From Pardosa pseudoannulata (lineage: Eukaryota; Arthropoda; Arachnida; Araneae; Lycosidae): DNA of 64,000 nt. The stretch covers positions 58,257,566 through 58,321,565 of the forward strand of contig CM063509.1 of the NCBI GenBank assembly GCA_032207245.1, written 5' to 3'. Each line of letters opens with the position of its first letter. The first letter of the stretch is position 1. Made by a program: the position numbers and the translations under genes. Positions 24,701 through 37,608 of the stretch are shown here, one piece after another. Below the pieces are notes generated by a model. It was not told the origin of the DNA. It searched no databases and saw nothing but the letters and a program-made list of their open reading frames with translations.

Positions 24701-25436
24701 CAATTCTGGCACTATGTTATGTTTTATAATTGCTCCTGTTAACAGTTAAAAGGCAAAGTTACAGTTTACTAATTTAAAAGTATATCATTAACTATCAAAT
24801 TACCTATATTCTCTATAAGTTCTGGTTTCAGTTTCTATACTAAAAGTTATGCTTTATGGTTCATATGAACCCTGTAAACAAATATCTAATTTTCTACAAT
24901 GTTATAACATGTTTATTTTTTGATTAGGTAATCAAACATTAAATTCATCTTTTTGATGCCCTTAATAATTGGGCCATAATTATGGCTTAAAGTTAATTTA
25001 TTTAAAATTAATTTCAAATCATAATTATGGCAATGTTTTTAGCTCTATATAAAGTTTTTTTAATTCTGCAATTTTGGCACTACGTTAACTTTTATAATTG
25101 CTCCTGTTAACAGTTAAAAGGCAAAGTTACAATTTACTAATTTAAATGTATATGATTAACTATCAAATTACCTTTATTATATATAAGTTCTGGTTTCAAT
25201 GGCTGTACTAAAAGTATGCTTTATGGTTCATATGAACCCCATAAACAAATATCTAATTTTCTACAATGTTATAACGCTTATTTTTTGATTAGATAGTCAA
25301 ACATTAAATTCATCTTTTTTTATGCCCTTAATAATTGGGCTATAATTATGACTTAAAGTTAATTTATTTAAAATTAATTTCGAATCATAATTATGGCAAC
25401 GTTTTTAGCTCTCTATCAAGTTTTTTTTAGTGCTTA
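24701..25436. repeat. 368-bp tandem duplication
   Basis: AATT(C/T)TGGCACTA at 24701 and 25069. Both units share GCTCCTGTTAACAGTTAAAA and ATGGTTCATATGAACCC. They are moderately diverged. Confidence 0.8.
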
Positions 25437-25798
25437 AAATTTCTGCTAGGCATATACACTTAACCCTAAAATGCTATACATATCAGAAACATTTTATGAT
25501 TACAATAATAAGCTGTTTAAAGCTGAAAATAACTATAATGTGCAATGCATAATTCTTGTTAAATGAATGCATATGTACTTGCTTTAAAATTATTTTTTTA
25601 AAAAGTTGTCTTTCACACATAACTATAACAGCATTCAACAAAAGCAAGATAGCGTTCTAGGGTTAAAAAAATCAGTTAATTTAAAATTATAATTTTTCTA
25701 TGAGATAAAATGAAATCTCAATACACTCCATTCAAGATATTTAATGCTACTCACTTAGAGAGACTTAACAGTTTCTTCTTTTTCTAAAGCACTACAGC
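25437..25798. other. intergenic, nothing recognised
   Basis: AT-rich sequence between the 368-bp duplication and the RTE-like relic. Confidence 0.55.
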
Positions 25799-26230
25799 TT
25801 GTTACAGGCCAAGGCTATCCCAAGCAGTTTTTTCCAGCCGTTCCTATCTGCTGTAAGACTCCTCCAGTTTCCCTTTTTGACAGTAGTTAAATCCCTCTCT
25901 ACTGAGTCAAGCCACCTAATTGGTGGTCTTCCTTGTTTCCTCTGCCCCATGGGATTAGTGAAAGTGAGCTGTTTTACTGGGTTTATGTCATTGAGTCGGA
26001 ATAGGTGTCCAAGCCATCACAGTCTATCGATTTTTATGACTTTAACAACATGGGGTTGCTTATAATTTTTATAAATTTCAAAATTGAATAAAGATCTCCC
26101 AAAATTATTCTTGAACTGCACCAAATATTTTTCTTAAGATTTTCCCTCCAAAAGCCAGCAATTTATTTTCATGCAATTTGGTTATTGCCCAGCATTCACT
26201 TCCATAGAGCAGAACTTAACAGTTTGGTGA
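25799..26230 (-). pseudogene. RTE-like LINE C-terminal relic
   Basis: The minus strand reads LGHLFRLNDINPVKQLTF, then GRPPIRWLDSVERDLTTVKK. GHxxR then GRPxxRWLDxVExDL is the conserved C-terminus of RTE-type and related endonuclease-reverse transcriptases. Confidence 0.75.
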
Positions 26231-28018
26231 TGCATATAAAAAAACTATTAATGTCTCACTTTCTTTCCTCTCTCCTTATTTTAAATTTCATATTGCATTT
26301 GATACTGTATAGACATGTTTTGTATTCTATAGTTATATGTAAATTTATAAGAAACAAGTGATATCTTAGGTAAATGTTCTTTTATTGGTTACTTTTTTTT
26401 TTTGAAAAAAATCTATAATAAAAAGTAAATCTTATAAGAAAGCCTAATATCTGACATGAAAATAATGTATATTACAGATATGGGGCCAAATGTATGTTTT
26501 GATACTGTTAGAAAAATGACTGATATACTATCAAAATTTATATATATAAATAACACTTTTATCTATAATTGCATAAATTTTGGTAGTATTACTAATTACC
26601 ATTATGCAGATGTGGTTAAAATTTATTCAACCATCATAATGGTCTGTTATATACAATGATTAGCAATACAGTTTTAAAATCCAATGAAAAAACTAGCATA
26701 TACTTCAAGTATATGTAATACTTGCCATATTTAATAAAATGCCAAATATTTTTTGTATGATATATTTCATGAACATAAAAAGGTGTATTTTGTATTGCTA
26801 AGTTTTTCATGCCAAATTTTAACTAAATGCATCCAATTCTTAGCACATATTTTTAAAATTCTCTAAATATTTATATACATCAATATGTGTTGAAGATAGC
26901 AATGGCTTCAGTTACATATTCAGCATATAATTTTTTAAACACTGGATTTGTTATGAATGATTTTGTAAATATTTGTTTTACATTTAGAATGCATAAATGT
27001 GGCTGTTTTAAATTAAATACATATCCTGTATAGTGTCATTTTCATCTTTTAAGTGCAATTGCCTGTCATTTTTCTTGTAAAATGTGACCTCTGATGTTTT
27101 AAATATGCCAAAATATTTGCATCTAATAAAAACTGTATCATCTTCTTTTTATGAAAAATTGATTGAATTTGTTTTGTTTATTGATTTCTTTCTTTCCAAG
27201 GTATGTCAATAAATATACATTTAGTTTTGAAATTAAACATTAGGCAGAAGTAGTTTCCTATTTTAAATAGCTTTATATTAATATCAAATAATTTAAAATT
27301 TAAAACTGTTGTTAGGAACTTTGTGCCTTATTATTTAAAGATATATCTTTGTATATCCTTTGTATATTTGCCAAAACCCTAATGATTAGCAAATTTAAAC
27401 TTTAAGTTTAAATTTGATAATCATTAGGGTTTTGGCATTGTGTATAAACAGAATAGGTGTAAAATTCAGCAAATTTGATTTAAAAAGCATGTTATTACTG
27501 TTTCTAATGCCATGTGGACAAGCCAAGCTTATGATCCAGGGACTATATGAATTAGGTGAAGGGAGGTGCCTTTCATTTGAAGAGCACCAATTGGGTGAAA
27601 GTATGCCTTTTTTGCTCAAAATGGGCCCTTGTAATTTAGAAGCAGAGACTAGATGGAAAACCCTTTGGCTTGACCTGTCCCCTCCAGAGGTAATGTTTGA
27701 ACTTTGAGGACATTGCAGACACTGTTTTATGCATTTGAACTACCATTAATTAACATAACAGATTTTTTGCCAGTTAGATCCTCCAATTATGAGATCGATG
27801 TCTTTGCTGATTGGGCTACAGTGGTTCTTAAAAGAAAAAAAAAAGGAATTTGTATAATACATATGGTGTTTACACATTTTTGTAGCAATTTTGCAAGGAC
27901 AAAATAAGAATTTTATTTTCTAATACATTCAATTTGATAATCCATTTGTTGAACTATCCTATTCATCTTGATTTCTAAGGTAATAGAGTATGTTCTACTC
28001 CTTCACAATCTTCTAGAG
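26231..28018. other. intergenic; palindrome but no gene recognised
   Basis: It contains the palindrome at 27370-27436 and two overlapping open frames at 27395-27707 that resemble no family I know. Confidence 0.5.
27370..27436. repeat. near-perfect palindrome, 33-bp arms
   Basis: The arm GCCAAAACCCTAATGATTA continues 14 bases further, and its complement follows after a single T. There is one mismatch in 33 pairs. It could extrude as a cruciform or fold in RNA. No gene lies here. Confidence 0.85.
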
Positions 28019-28497
28019 CAAGGATGGGCAAACTATGGCCCAGCAGAAGGTTTTATCCAGCCTGCGGATAGAATTTTAAGTTGCTGGTCCTTGGCAAGTT
28101 AAAAGAAATATATATTTATACATTATATATCCATCTCCTTTTCTACTTTGCTTAAATATTGTATCCCAAATTTATTATCTCATGCTCTGAAGATCAGCGG
28201 TATATTTGCTTCTTATATGTGAACAAGTGTTTTCAACTTTGAACATTAGAAAGAATAATTTCAGAAGTTGACTGACAGATGAGGATTTAGCATCAATCCT
28301 CAGTATCGTTCCTCACTTCGAATCTCAGTATGAGGAACTTTTAAAAATGAAATCGCAATTTCATTCATTTCAATAACGTATTTAAACTGTTAGGTACTTG
28401 TATATTGTTTTTAAAATTTTAGAAAATTTATCTTGGCCCGCCAAACTTGAATTCTTTCGATTTTTGGCCCACAGCCGAAAAAGTTTGTCCATCCCTG
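28019..28497 (+). mobile_element. hAT (Charlie-like) fragment, copy 2
   Basis: Same family as 16528-17001. Termini CAAGGATGGGCAAACT and ATCCCTG, with flanks TTCTAGAG and TTCTAGAC (7 of 8). The coding relic is more decayed. Confidence 0.82.
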
Positions 28498-28505
28498 TTC
28501 TAGAC

Positions 28506-30707
28506 TTATGTTTGGGATTCTGCTAAAAAAGTGCTCTTCCAAAAGTTCAAATGCACAGTCATCCATTGGAGATATGTCATGCGATTTAGGAAGGATGCTT
28601 CAATTCCATTTCATTCCACATTTAAAAAAAGAGCAGTAGATTTAGAAGTTTGGTTTTTATCCTTATCATGATATAACTCCATGCAGTGAAGATTGAGTAA
28701 AGGGATGAAATTTCTTCTTCGAAAATAGTGTTGAAACATATTTCTGATAGTAATTCAATTTTGACTTCAAGTTTTCTATTATGAGACAATTTAGCAATGA
28801 CCATACAACTTCTAGGAGGAGTTTTCTTGCTATCTCAACCCACATTTTAAATCTTTCTCCTCCTTTTTCAGTTGTAAATCAATCTTTTTCTATTGCAATC
28901 AGATAGATAAATCCAAGCCTCATCAACATAAGCATATATTTCTATTTTTCACCTGACAAATAATTTTTGTACAACAATTTGCAATAAGTCATGCTGAGAA
29001 ACATGTTTTTACCTTAACACATTGAAGATGGTATGCACTGAAAAGTGTCTAGCCTCAGTTCCTGCAGATTTTTTGTTAAAGTAATAACAAAAAAATCCCA
29101 AAAATGTGAATTTCTGTCATCCATTGCCAACAGTTGAAAAATGAAAGACTGGAATTCCCGTCTTCAATGTGTTAAATGGTGAGCACCATGATTTTTGTTT
29201 TGATTAACTTCATATCAAATTTTATAATTTTATTTGCAGTATCCCAAAGAGATAGCTAAAGATTTTATGGCAGCACTTTGTGAGGTTGATTTTGTTTTAA
29301 AACGTAAGTTTACGATTAATAAATAAGTTTTCATTATCCTATTTATTTTAAGTCTGCATTGCTATTTGCTTATCACAAAATCTGTATTAAATGCATGAAA
29401 TATGATTTGATTTAGTCCTCCTCAACAAACTCTTCCAATTTTCGTCATTGTTTACAAACATAAAAAAACTTTATCAAATCATTTTTCAAAGCACTCATAC
29501 TTAAATGTAAAAACATATATAGGTGAGAATATATATATATATTTATTTATGTATGATATGTATAATATATGTGTGTATATATGCATATATACATATAGAT
29601 ATCATAGATATACATATAATATAGTATGCATTTCATTTTTTAAATCTATATAAATTTATATATATGTATATATATACATATATATGTGTGTATATATATA
29701 TATATGTGTGTGTGTATGTATGTGTATATATATATATATGTATATATACATAGATATATATATGTGTGTTAGTAAATATATGTGTATGTGAATATATGCA
29801 TATATACACATACATATAGATATAACGGAGATATACATATTATATAGTATGCATTTTATTTTTATATTTTAGTTTTATATCAAATTTATTAAAAACTAAT
29901 AAAATATATAATTTATTAGAACGTCGTTACTATAGATTTGTGATAATGTAGAATTATGTTTATGTATATTTTTATACACACATGAGAGATTGGTTGATAA
30001 ATACTGCTAGATTTTAGTGAAGAATATACATGTTTTGGAGATGAAATAACTCTAATGGGCATTTAGTGTTAAATTTATTATGCTTAATGATTGAGTTTTC
30101 ATTATCCAATTCATTTTCTTGGTGAGTACAATATTATATACACATGACAACTTATGTAGTAAGTGCATAAAATATTTTTTTATCCCTCATCAACTATTAC
30201 AAACTGGTCAGAAATTTTTTCATTGTTTACAAACATAAACTATTTTTCGAATCAACTTTTGAAGCATTAGAATTTCAATAAACACAAACAAATATAGGTG
30301 AGAATATTATGAAATTTAGAGAAAATCCTGTAAGGAGTCTGATTAGACCAGAAATTTCGTTACTAAAGGAAAGATAATTAACCTTATTTTTTCTTTGCAA
30401 ATGTTTAGTTAGGAGTTACTGTGCATACTGTTGCTGGTGGCACCATCAATTCATGCAATTAAAAAGTCATGCTTAAAAAATTCACAAAGTGTAAAAAAGG
30501 TATTCATTTAAATCAAAAATATTTTAAAAGAAAAACAGTGATTTATATGAAGGTGATATATATAAAGAAAACTCGCCTTAAATCTGACTCTTAACTGCAA
30601 AGGATAGGGTGGGCTCCGACCCTAAAATATTTTTAATTTATGCATATGAAAATTTTTTAGACTTTGCAACATTTGTGTACATTATTAGTTTTGACTGCGA
30701 GTGTTAA
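28506..30707. other. intergenic, microsatellite and AT-rich DNA
   Basis: Apart from 29523-29830, I recognise no gene. Two related stretches near 29380-29530 and 30120-30310 share TTTACAAACATAAA, suggesting an old duplication. Confidence 0.45.
29523..29830. repeat. TA/TG/TATG microsatellite cluster
   Basis: About 300 bp of mixed TATA, TGTG and TATG runs. The apparent Tyr/Ile/His reading frames here are artefacts of the repeat. Confidence 0.92.
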
Positions 30708-31240
30708 CCCTTAGCACTCCACACATTTTTGTACCTTATGCCTACCAGCAACTCCGACAGATTTTCGCAGTGGAACTAGTGAAATGGAGTTTTATTTTAA
30801 CTGAGAAAAATCCCCACAAGCTTGTGAATGTTTTTAATTTTGTTTATTTTATACATACCACTTTCTTCTTGTAAATGAAAGATAAATTTTAAATTTTGTA
30901 CTTCACCATGGTGTGATATCTTTGGAAACAACCTCCCATATGCATTCTGAGTTTACTTGGGTAGTATAATTTCAAAACCACTAAAAGTATCAGAATTATA
31001 ATGAACATTTGTCTTTTCCAATACCTTTTAATTCTTCACTACCACTCAACTCTAAATTGTCATAATTATTTTTCTCCTTCCTACTTACCATAAATAATGT
31101 CAAACAATGGTTTAATCGTAACTGTACAGAGACTGAGCACATTTTAACTACAGATAACAAATGCCAAAGCCAACAATTCCGCAGTATCTTAAAGCATAAT
31201 CATGCTAAAAACATTTGGCTCTGCAGTGGAGCACTAAGGG
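30708..31240. mobile_element. TTAA-type (piggyBac-like) non-autonomous element
   Basis: It begins CCCTTAGCACTCCAC after TTAA. The right end complement is CCCTTAGTGCTCCAC (13 of 15). The right flank is TTTA, a decayed TTAA. No coding sequence was seen. Confidence 0.65.
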
Positions 31241-31579
31241 TTTAGATAATTTTCAACCATGAGAAGAGTAAAAGCATTTCTACATAGTAGAATTGGTCAC
31301 AAGAGGTTGGCAAATTTAGCATTACTTTCAGTGCCTCTAGAGGCATGACTATAGATTGTGATAAAGGTTTGAATAAGTTAGCCTTAAAAGACTAGAAAAA
31401 TTAATTTACAATTATAGAATGGTAGTTTATAAATTGCTCATTATGCTATACTATTTTCAAATTTTATTATTATGCAAGTTAGTAAAGGAATAAAAATGTC
31501 ATAATTCCTTTCTCAATATTTTCTTTATTTTTCTAGTAATTCATAAAATTAGTTTAAATTCATCTGGCAAAGTTTACAG

Positions 31580-32062
31580 CAGGGATGGACAAACTGTTTT
31601 GGCCGCGGGACAAAAATCGAAAGAAAATAAGTTTGGCTGGCCATGATAATTTTTTCTAAAATTTTAAAAACAATATACAAGTGCCAAACAGTTTAAATAC
31701 GTTAATGAGATGAATGAAATTGCAATTTCATTTTTAAAAGTTCCTTATACTGAAGTTTGAAGTGAGATGTACTGATTTTAAGGAACGATGCTAAATGCTC
31801 ATCGGTTAGTCTACTTCTGAAATTATTCTTTCTAAGGTTCAAACTTGAAAACATTTGTTCACATATAAGAAGCAATCATACTGCTGATCTTCTGGATGCA
31901 AAATAATACATTTGGGATATAATATTTAAGTAAAGTAGAAAAGGAGATGGATATATAATGTATAAATATATATTTCTTTTAATTTGCCGCAGACCGGCAA
32001 CTTAAAATTTTATCCACGGGCCAGATAAAACATTCCGGTGGGCTGTAGTCTGCCCTTCCCTG
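31580..32062 (-). mobile_element. hAT (Charlie-like) fragment, copy 3
   Basis: Reverse-oriented copy of the same family. It is part of a larger tandem duplication with copy 4, so its right flank is not an original target duplication. Confidence 0.8.
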
Positions 32063-32394
32063 ATTTAGATAGTTTTCAACCCTGAGAAGAGTAAAAACAT
32101 TTCTACAAAGTAGAATTGGTCACAAGAGGTCGACAAATTTAGCATTACTTTCAGTGCTTAATGGTATGACTATAAATGCTGATGAAGGTTTGAACTAGCT
32201 GGCCTTAAAAAGCTAGAAAAATTAATTTATAAAATGGTAGTTTATAAATTGCTCATTATGCTATACTATTTTCAAATTTTATTATCATGCAAGTTAGTAA
32301 AAGAATAAAAATGTCAGAATTCCTTTCTCAATATTTTCTTTATTTTTCTAGTAATTCATAAAATTAGTTTAAATTTATCTGGCAAAATTTAGAG

Positions 32395-32865
32395 CAGGGA
32401 TGGACAAACTGTTTCAGCCGCGGGCCCAAAATCGAAAGAAAATAAGTTTGGAGAAGCAAGATAAATTTTTATAAAATTTAAAAAATAATATGCAAGTGCC
32501 TAACAGTTTAAATACGTTAATGAGATGAATGAAATTGCGATTTCATTTTTAAAAGTTTCTTATACTGAGGTTCGAAGTGAGATGTACTGATTTTAAGGAA
32601 CGATGTTAAATGCTCATCTGTTAGTCTACTTCTGAAATTATTCTTTCTAAGGTTCAAAGTTGAAAACACTTGTTCAAATATACCGCTGATCTTCTGGGCA
32701 TGGGATAATAAATTTGGGATATAATATTTAAGCAAAGTAGAAAAGGAAAAGGATATATAATGTACAAATATATATTTCTTTTGATTTGCCTTGGACTGGC
32801 ACCTTAAAATTCTATCCGCAGGCTGGATAAAACCTTCTGGTGGGCTATAGTTTGCCCATCGCTTG
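32395..32865 (-). mobile_element. hAT (Charlie-like) fragment, copy 4
   Basis: The relic FEQVFSTLNLRKNNFRSRLT then DEHLTSFLKI lies on the minus strand. Flanks share TTTAGAG. It was duplicated with its host sequence from copy 3 or the reverse. Confidence 0.82.
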
Positions 32866-32872
32866 TTTAGAG

Positions 32873-33575
32873 CATAAATTAAACATGCTCCAGTATTTAC
32901 CAGGCAAATTTAAACCTGTTTAAATTTAAAGGTTCAATGTGGTTATAAATATCAATATTCAATGAAATTATGTATAGTGTTGCTAATTTGTTTTATAATT
33001 AATGCAAAACTATGGATGGATGGATGTATTTTGTATGTGTGTGTAATGAATTTTTTATGATATTGAAAGTTTACTGTACTTTGAATTAAAAATTTTATCT
33101 CCCCCCCCCCTCAAAAAAAAGAAATTGAGTATGTTACTGCTGACAGCTGTGAACATACATGCAAACAGGAACATGTGCAGACTCATACCACAAAGAAAGG
33201 TCACTACGCATTAAGTCACCATCCAATTTTTTATTTGGTAAAAACACTTAACATAAATTTGCTATTAGATTAAAACAAAACAATATTGGCCATGTAATTA
33301 AAAAACAGTTGTAGGAACAGTTGTAGAGAATTATTTACAGCTATGGCTTAAAACTTTGTTTTAATAATTCTTTTAAAAGCTGTTAACATATGTTTGTTAT
33401 TACAAAATATTAAGAATGAATTTTTAATATGTTTTTTAAAATATGTTCTTTTAACAATGCTCTGCGTTCAAAAGCAAGTGCTTTTCCAGGAAACTAATTT
33501 TTTTTTTTACATAAAAAAATTTAAAATATTTTAAAAAGTTATTGTGAATGATGCAAAATTGTTAACAAAATTTGT
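32873..33575. other. Ku70 3' UTR and convergent intergenic end
   Basis: It contains a poly-C run near 33101 and the candidate poly(A) signal at 33230. No other feature was seen. Confidence 0.5.
33230..33235 (-). promoter_or_regulatory. candidate Ku70 poly(A) signal
   Basis: AATAAA on the minus strand, about 340 bp past the Ku70 stop codon. It is the first canonical hexamer I noticed downstream. In such AT-rich DNA it can occur by chance. Confidence 0.3.
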
Positions 33576-33710
33576 TCACTGTGGTGACTGTGGAATCTGT
33601 TGTTGATAGAATCGCTTAATATCTTCAATAATGTCAGCTTTTTTTGTTCCGCTGCGAATTCCATTTCTTCTGCAGAATTCTTTTAGCACATTCACTTTGA
33701 ATCTAGCAAG
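33576..33710 (-). CDS. XRCC6: Ku70 terminal exon: SAP domain and stop
   Basis: It starts at phase 0 after TCTCTTTTAG and ends in TGA. ARFKVNVLKEFCRRNGIRSG then TKKADIIEDIKRF is a complete SAP helix-turn-helix, the accessory DNA-binding module of Ku70. A short Gln/Pro-rich end (QQQIPQSPQ) follows. Confidence 0.96.
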   Translation of the reverse strand, partial: LARFKVNVLKEFCRRNGIRSGTKKADIIEDIKRFYQQQIPQSPQ

Positions 33711-36700
33711 CTAAAAGAGAAAAAAGGCAAAAAAAAGTTTATATTGTTTCAAGACAAATTTCATTACTAACCAAATCTGATACATATCAAACTTACTAAA
33801 ATCAAATAATGATTTCATGAACTGCTTTTAAACTAAATATTTTATGAAGAATTATTTTCAAAGAGGTTTAGAATTGTTCTGTTTTTTAATATTGAGAAAA
33901 AAAACTAATTGGTTTATTTCATTCTAATATAGTATGATTAAAATTAAATTTTACTACAACACAAACAATATTTTGCTTACATTTGAATGAAGTTATCATT
34001 AGTTTTTATATTGCTAACCTTTTTAAAACTGATATGTTTAGAAACTAGAGTTTGATAAGATACTTTAAAGACTTTTGGAGTTAATATAGAATACTATACT
34101 GCACATTTCATGTACAGGTTGACCAGCAGTGAAATGGGCAGTTATTATCACATGAAACTATGTAAACTAATAATACTTCTTCAATATATTATGCTAACAA
34201 AATTAACAAATATTTATTCACAAGAAATATGCAGATGGAATTTTCTGTAAATAATATTTATAGGAGGAAAGACAAAATGTCTCATTAAACAGTTGAGAAA
34301 CCTTTGAAAATTATAATAAATAAATAAATAACTTATTTGAAAACTTTGAAAAACAATATCAAAACTTGTAGAATAAGTAAAATGAATGGTTAAATCAGCT
34401 TCTTTTAATGAAACTTATTTTTTTAACCACCCACATAATTTTACTGACTCTAGTAAGTTTTAAATTAATTTTGTTATAGGGTATAAAATAAGTAACATAA
34501 AATTTAAGCTGAAAGGAAAATGTACTGCATAGAGCTTAAAATAAATATTCTCTCAGTTGCAAACTCTTATTCTTCTAGTCAACCTTTTCATGCACTATTT
34601 ATTTCTCTTTTGAATTCCTCCTAGCTTTTTGTAATTTATTATAAATTCAAAAACCTTTAAAGAAATGTATTTTATTTTGTCAAATTTTACATTTATATTT
34701 AAATTCTAGGGGTAGGAAGTATTCTTATCCTGTAACCATTTACAGTCATTCAGAAAAGTTGATTTAATAGCAATTATTTATCATGGAAATATTAAAATCA
34801 TGTTGCAATTACCAAGAATACATCACATTCTGTCAGGGTTAGCAAAAACCTGGGTTTTTTCAGGGTTTTGGGTTTTTTTCTATACTTTAGAGGATTTTAG
34901 ATGCTTTTTGGCAGATTTGAAAACTATTCAGGTTTTTTGTTATGTAAGAGGACAGGATATATAATTAATTGTATGATTAAAATAAATTTAAAATGTTAAT
35001 AACTTTTTAAAGTTAAAAATTTTAAAAATCAATTTTTAATCATGCAAAAGAAATTTTTGTCTAAATTAAAGGAAATTTTGAAGTCTTAAAATAAATTATT
35101 TTTTACATACTCTAAAATTTTTCTAACATCAAAAAACTAGTTTTGAATGGCGATTGTTTTATACTAAAAGTTGGCTTTGAAATAGTTGCATTTGAAGTTT
35201 TTTCTTTTCAATAAAATGTATTAAATTATTGCTCTATATTAATTAGCAGTATTGTGTTATTAAAGCATTCAGAAGATATTTTTTAGTTAATTTGTAAGTT
35301 ATATATGATAAGTAGCAGAATTATATATATTATTAATTATAAATATTAAGTTGTATATAATATAGAAAGCTCTTGTAATTTGTTTATGTTCTTTTAAATA
35401 TACTCAAGCCCTCTGGGTAATTCTTTTTTAGCCATATTATTTCTTTTTAATATCGGCTGAAAGACGTCAGTTTTCTTCATCTTGGCAGAAATATTGGTTG
35501 TTTTGGTTTTTAATTGTTTCTATAATTTTTTCATTGTATTTGTTATACAGATAACTATTTTTCCCTGAAAAGTTTTTAAGTTTTTGTTTTTTCTAGCAGT
35601 TTAGACCTCAAATTTAAAAAAAAAAAAAAAAAAATTACGCTCATTGTCAAAGATGAAATATGCAATATATATTATAGATTTAACTCAATATTTTTATTAT
35701 TAGTTAAATATGTGGAATTTTAAATAAAGATTTTGAAAAAACTCAATTCTGAAAAATCCCAGTTGGGTTTTTTTGAAAAAATCTGCCCGGGTTTTTTCGG
35801 GTTGAGCAAATTAAGCCAACCTTGTATTCTGTAAATATATAGTGAGTACTCTTTATCCCCTGAGCTACATTTCTTACTTTGTCTACAGTTGGAAACCAAC
35901 TTTGATAAATGATTTCCTATACTGAATGAGTTCACATCATCTGGAATTGAACATTTCTCTGTTTGGAAGTTACTAGGAAGGCCTTTCTCTTGAAGCATAT
36001 CCATCTATTAGCTAATGATATAATATGATATGGGATGGTAGCTAGTTTTTAGTAGATTTTGTGCTTACCCAGGAGCAGTGGCAGACTAAGGTTAAAGCGG
36101 GCCCTAGACAACATTATAATTCCTGGCCTATTTTTCAGTCATGACACATGCTTTGCATTTGGTAGTTTGGTTTTAAAGCATATAGTATGTAGTTCTATTT
36201 AATTATCGGATTCCAAGAAAAAAGTAAAAATATAATATACATAAGTACGAAAATTAAATAAACATAATTATTAAAACAAACAATACTTAAATATACCCAA
36301 ATTGTTTAGTCATATTGCCTTTTTTCTCACTTTTAATCCTGCAAACTAGTCAATTATTTTGCATTAATTAATAGAGTTATTTAATACCTCCTTTTCTTCA
36401 TAAAGTAAAGATAAACTATTTAATCTTTGTTGGCCTAATGTGGATCTTAAAATTTTTTTTTTCTGGCCATTACTGAGAATGATCTTTCACCGCTTGCATT
36501 GCTTATTGGAAGAGTTAAATAAATTCTCAGAATTATGTTTAAATTAGGGAATGTTGCAATAATATTATTTTCCTGAATAAATGACCACATGGATACAGGC
36601 GAAATAATATTTTCTTTACTTATAAAAGTCTTAAATTGTAATACTTCATTTTTCAGTTCTGCTAGGTTTAAATCTTGTTCATACCATTTTAATTCATCTA

Positions 36701-37567
36701 TTGAAGAGTCACTAACATCACTATCATGAAAAATTGTTTTGAATTTATTGTTAAAAGTTTTGATAAGTCCGAGGCTCGATCGTCTTTACACACATTGACA
36801 CTTGCGGGTGGGGATGCATAAGTACAGGAACACTCGTCTACACTTATCGACTTTATCAATCAAAGATTCGGCATCATTTGGATACATTTCAGCAGTAATT
36901 ATGAATATCCCATTTTTCTGGTAAATAAATAAAAAAATTAAAAGCCTAATTTTCGGGTCCCAAAAGTTACGGACCCTAGGCACATGCCTAGGTTGTCTAG
37001 GCCTTAGTCCGCCCCTGCCCCAAAGTGATTTTAATCCAAAAAATTTCTGAATTTTCTGAAAATTTGTGTAAGTCTGTTCCAAAAATTATAAACAGATTTT
37101 TTCCCCAAAAATTTGAAAAAAACAAATTTTGGAAAAATTTGTGTCTGGAAATTTAAAAGTTTTTTAAAACCATCTTCCATTTCAAATAAGAAATATATAA
37201 ATGAATTTTGAAGATAATCAGAAAGATTTATACATTTTTTCACCCTTTTTCCTTTTTTGCCTCATCTACCATTTTTTTTTCTGCAGAAGAACAGTAATAA
37301 TATGTTATATGATTTTCTTTTTTAAAGTAATATGTTAAAATTTACATTTATGTATTAAGATTAAGTAATTGAATTTTTGTTTTCTAGATAACCAACACAC
37401 ACTTTGACATATGTGTGTTTGTATTATTTTATACAGAACACACTTATATTTGTAACTATAATAAGGTGATGTATATTAGAACATATTGATATTAGGTAAA
37501 CAATATATCACAATATTAAAATTCAGATATCATCCAGCTCTAGTTTTGACATCCAGAAATTAACCTT

Positions 37568-37608
<41 letters not shown>

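Larger units (their letters stand above)
31241..32872. repeat. tandem duplication of about 820 bp containing hAT copies 3 and 4
   Basis: The flank TTTTCAACC(A/C)TGAGAAGAGT and the following 330 bases occur before each hAT copy (31241 and 32064). Host sequence and transposon were therefore duplicated together. Confidence 0.8.

Noticed and set aside
27395..27707. A small intergenic gene on either strand
   Set aside because: The open frames start inside the palindrome, overlap on opposite strands and show no recognisable domain or splice structure.
29633..29838. Two overlapping open frames rich in Tyr, Ile and His
   Set aside because: They are translations of a TATG/TATA microsatellite in two frames.
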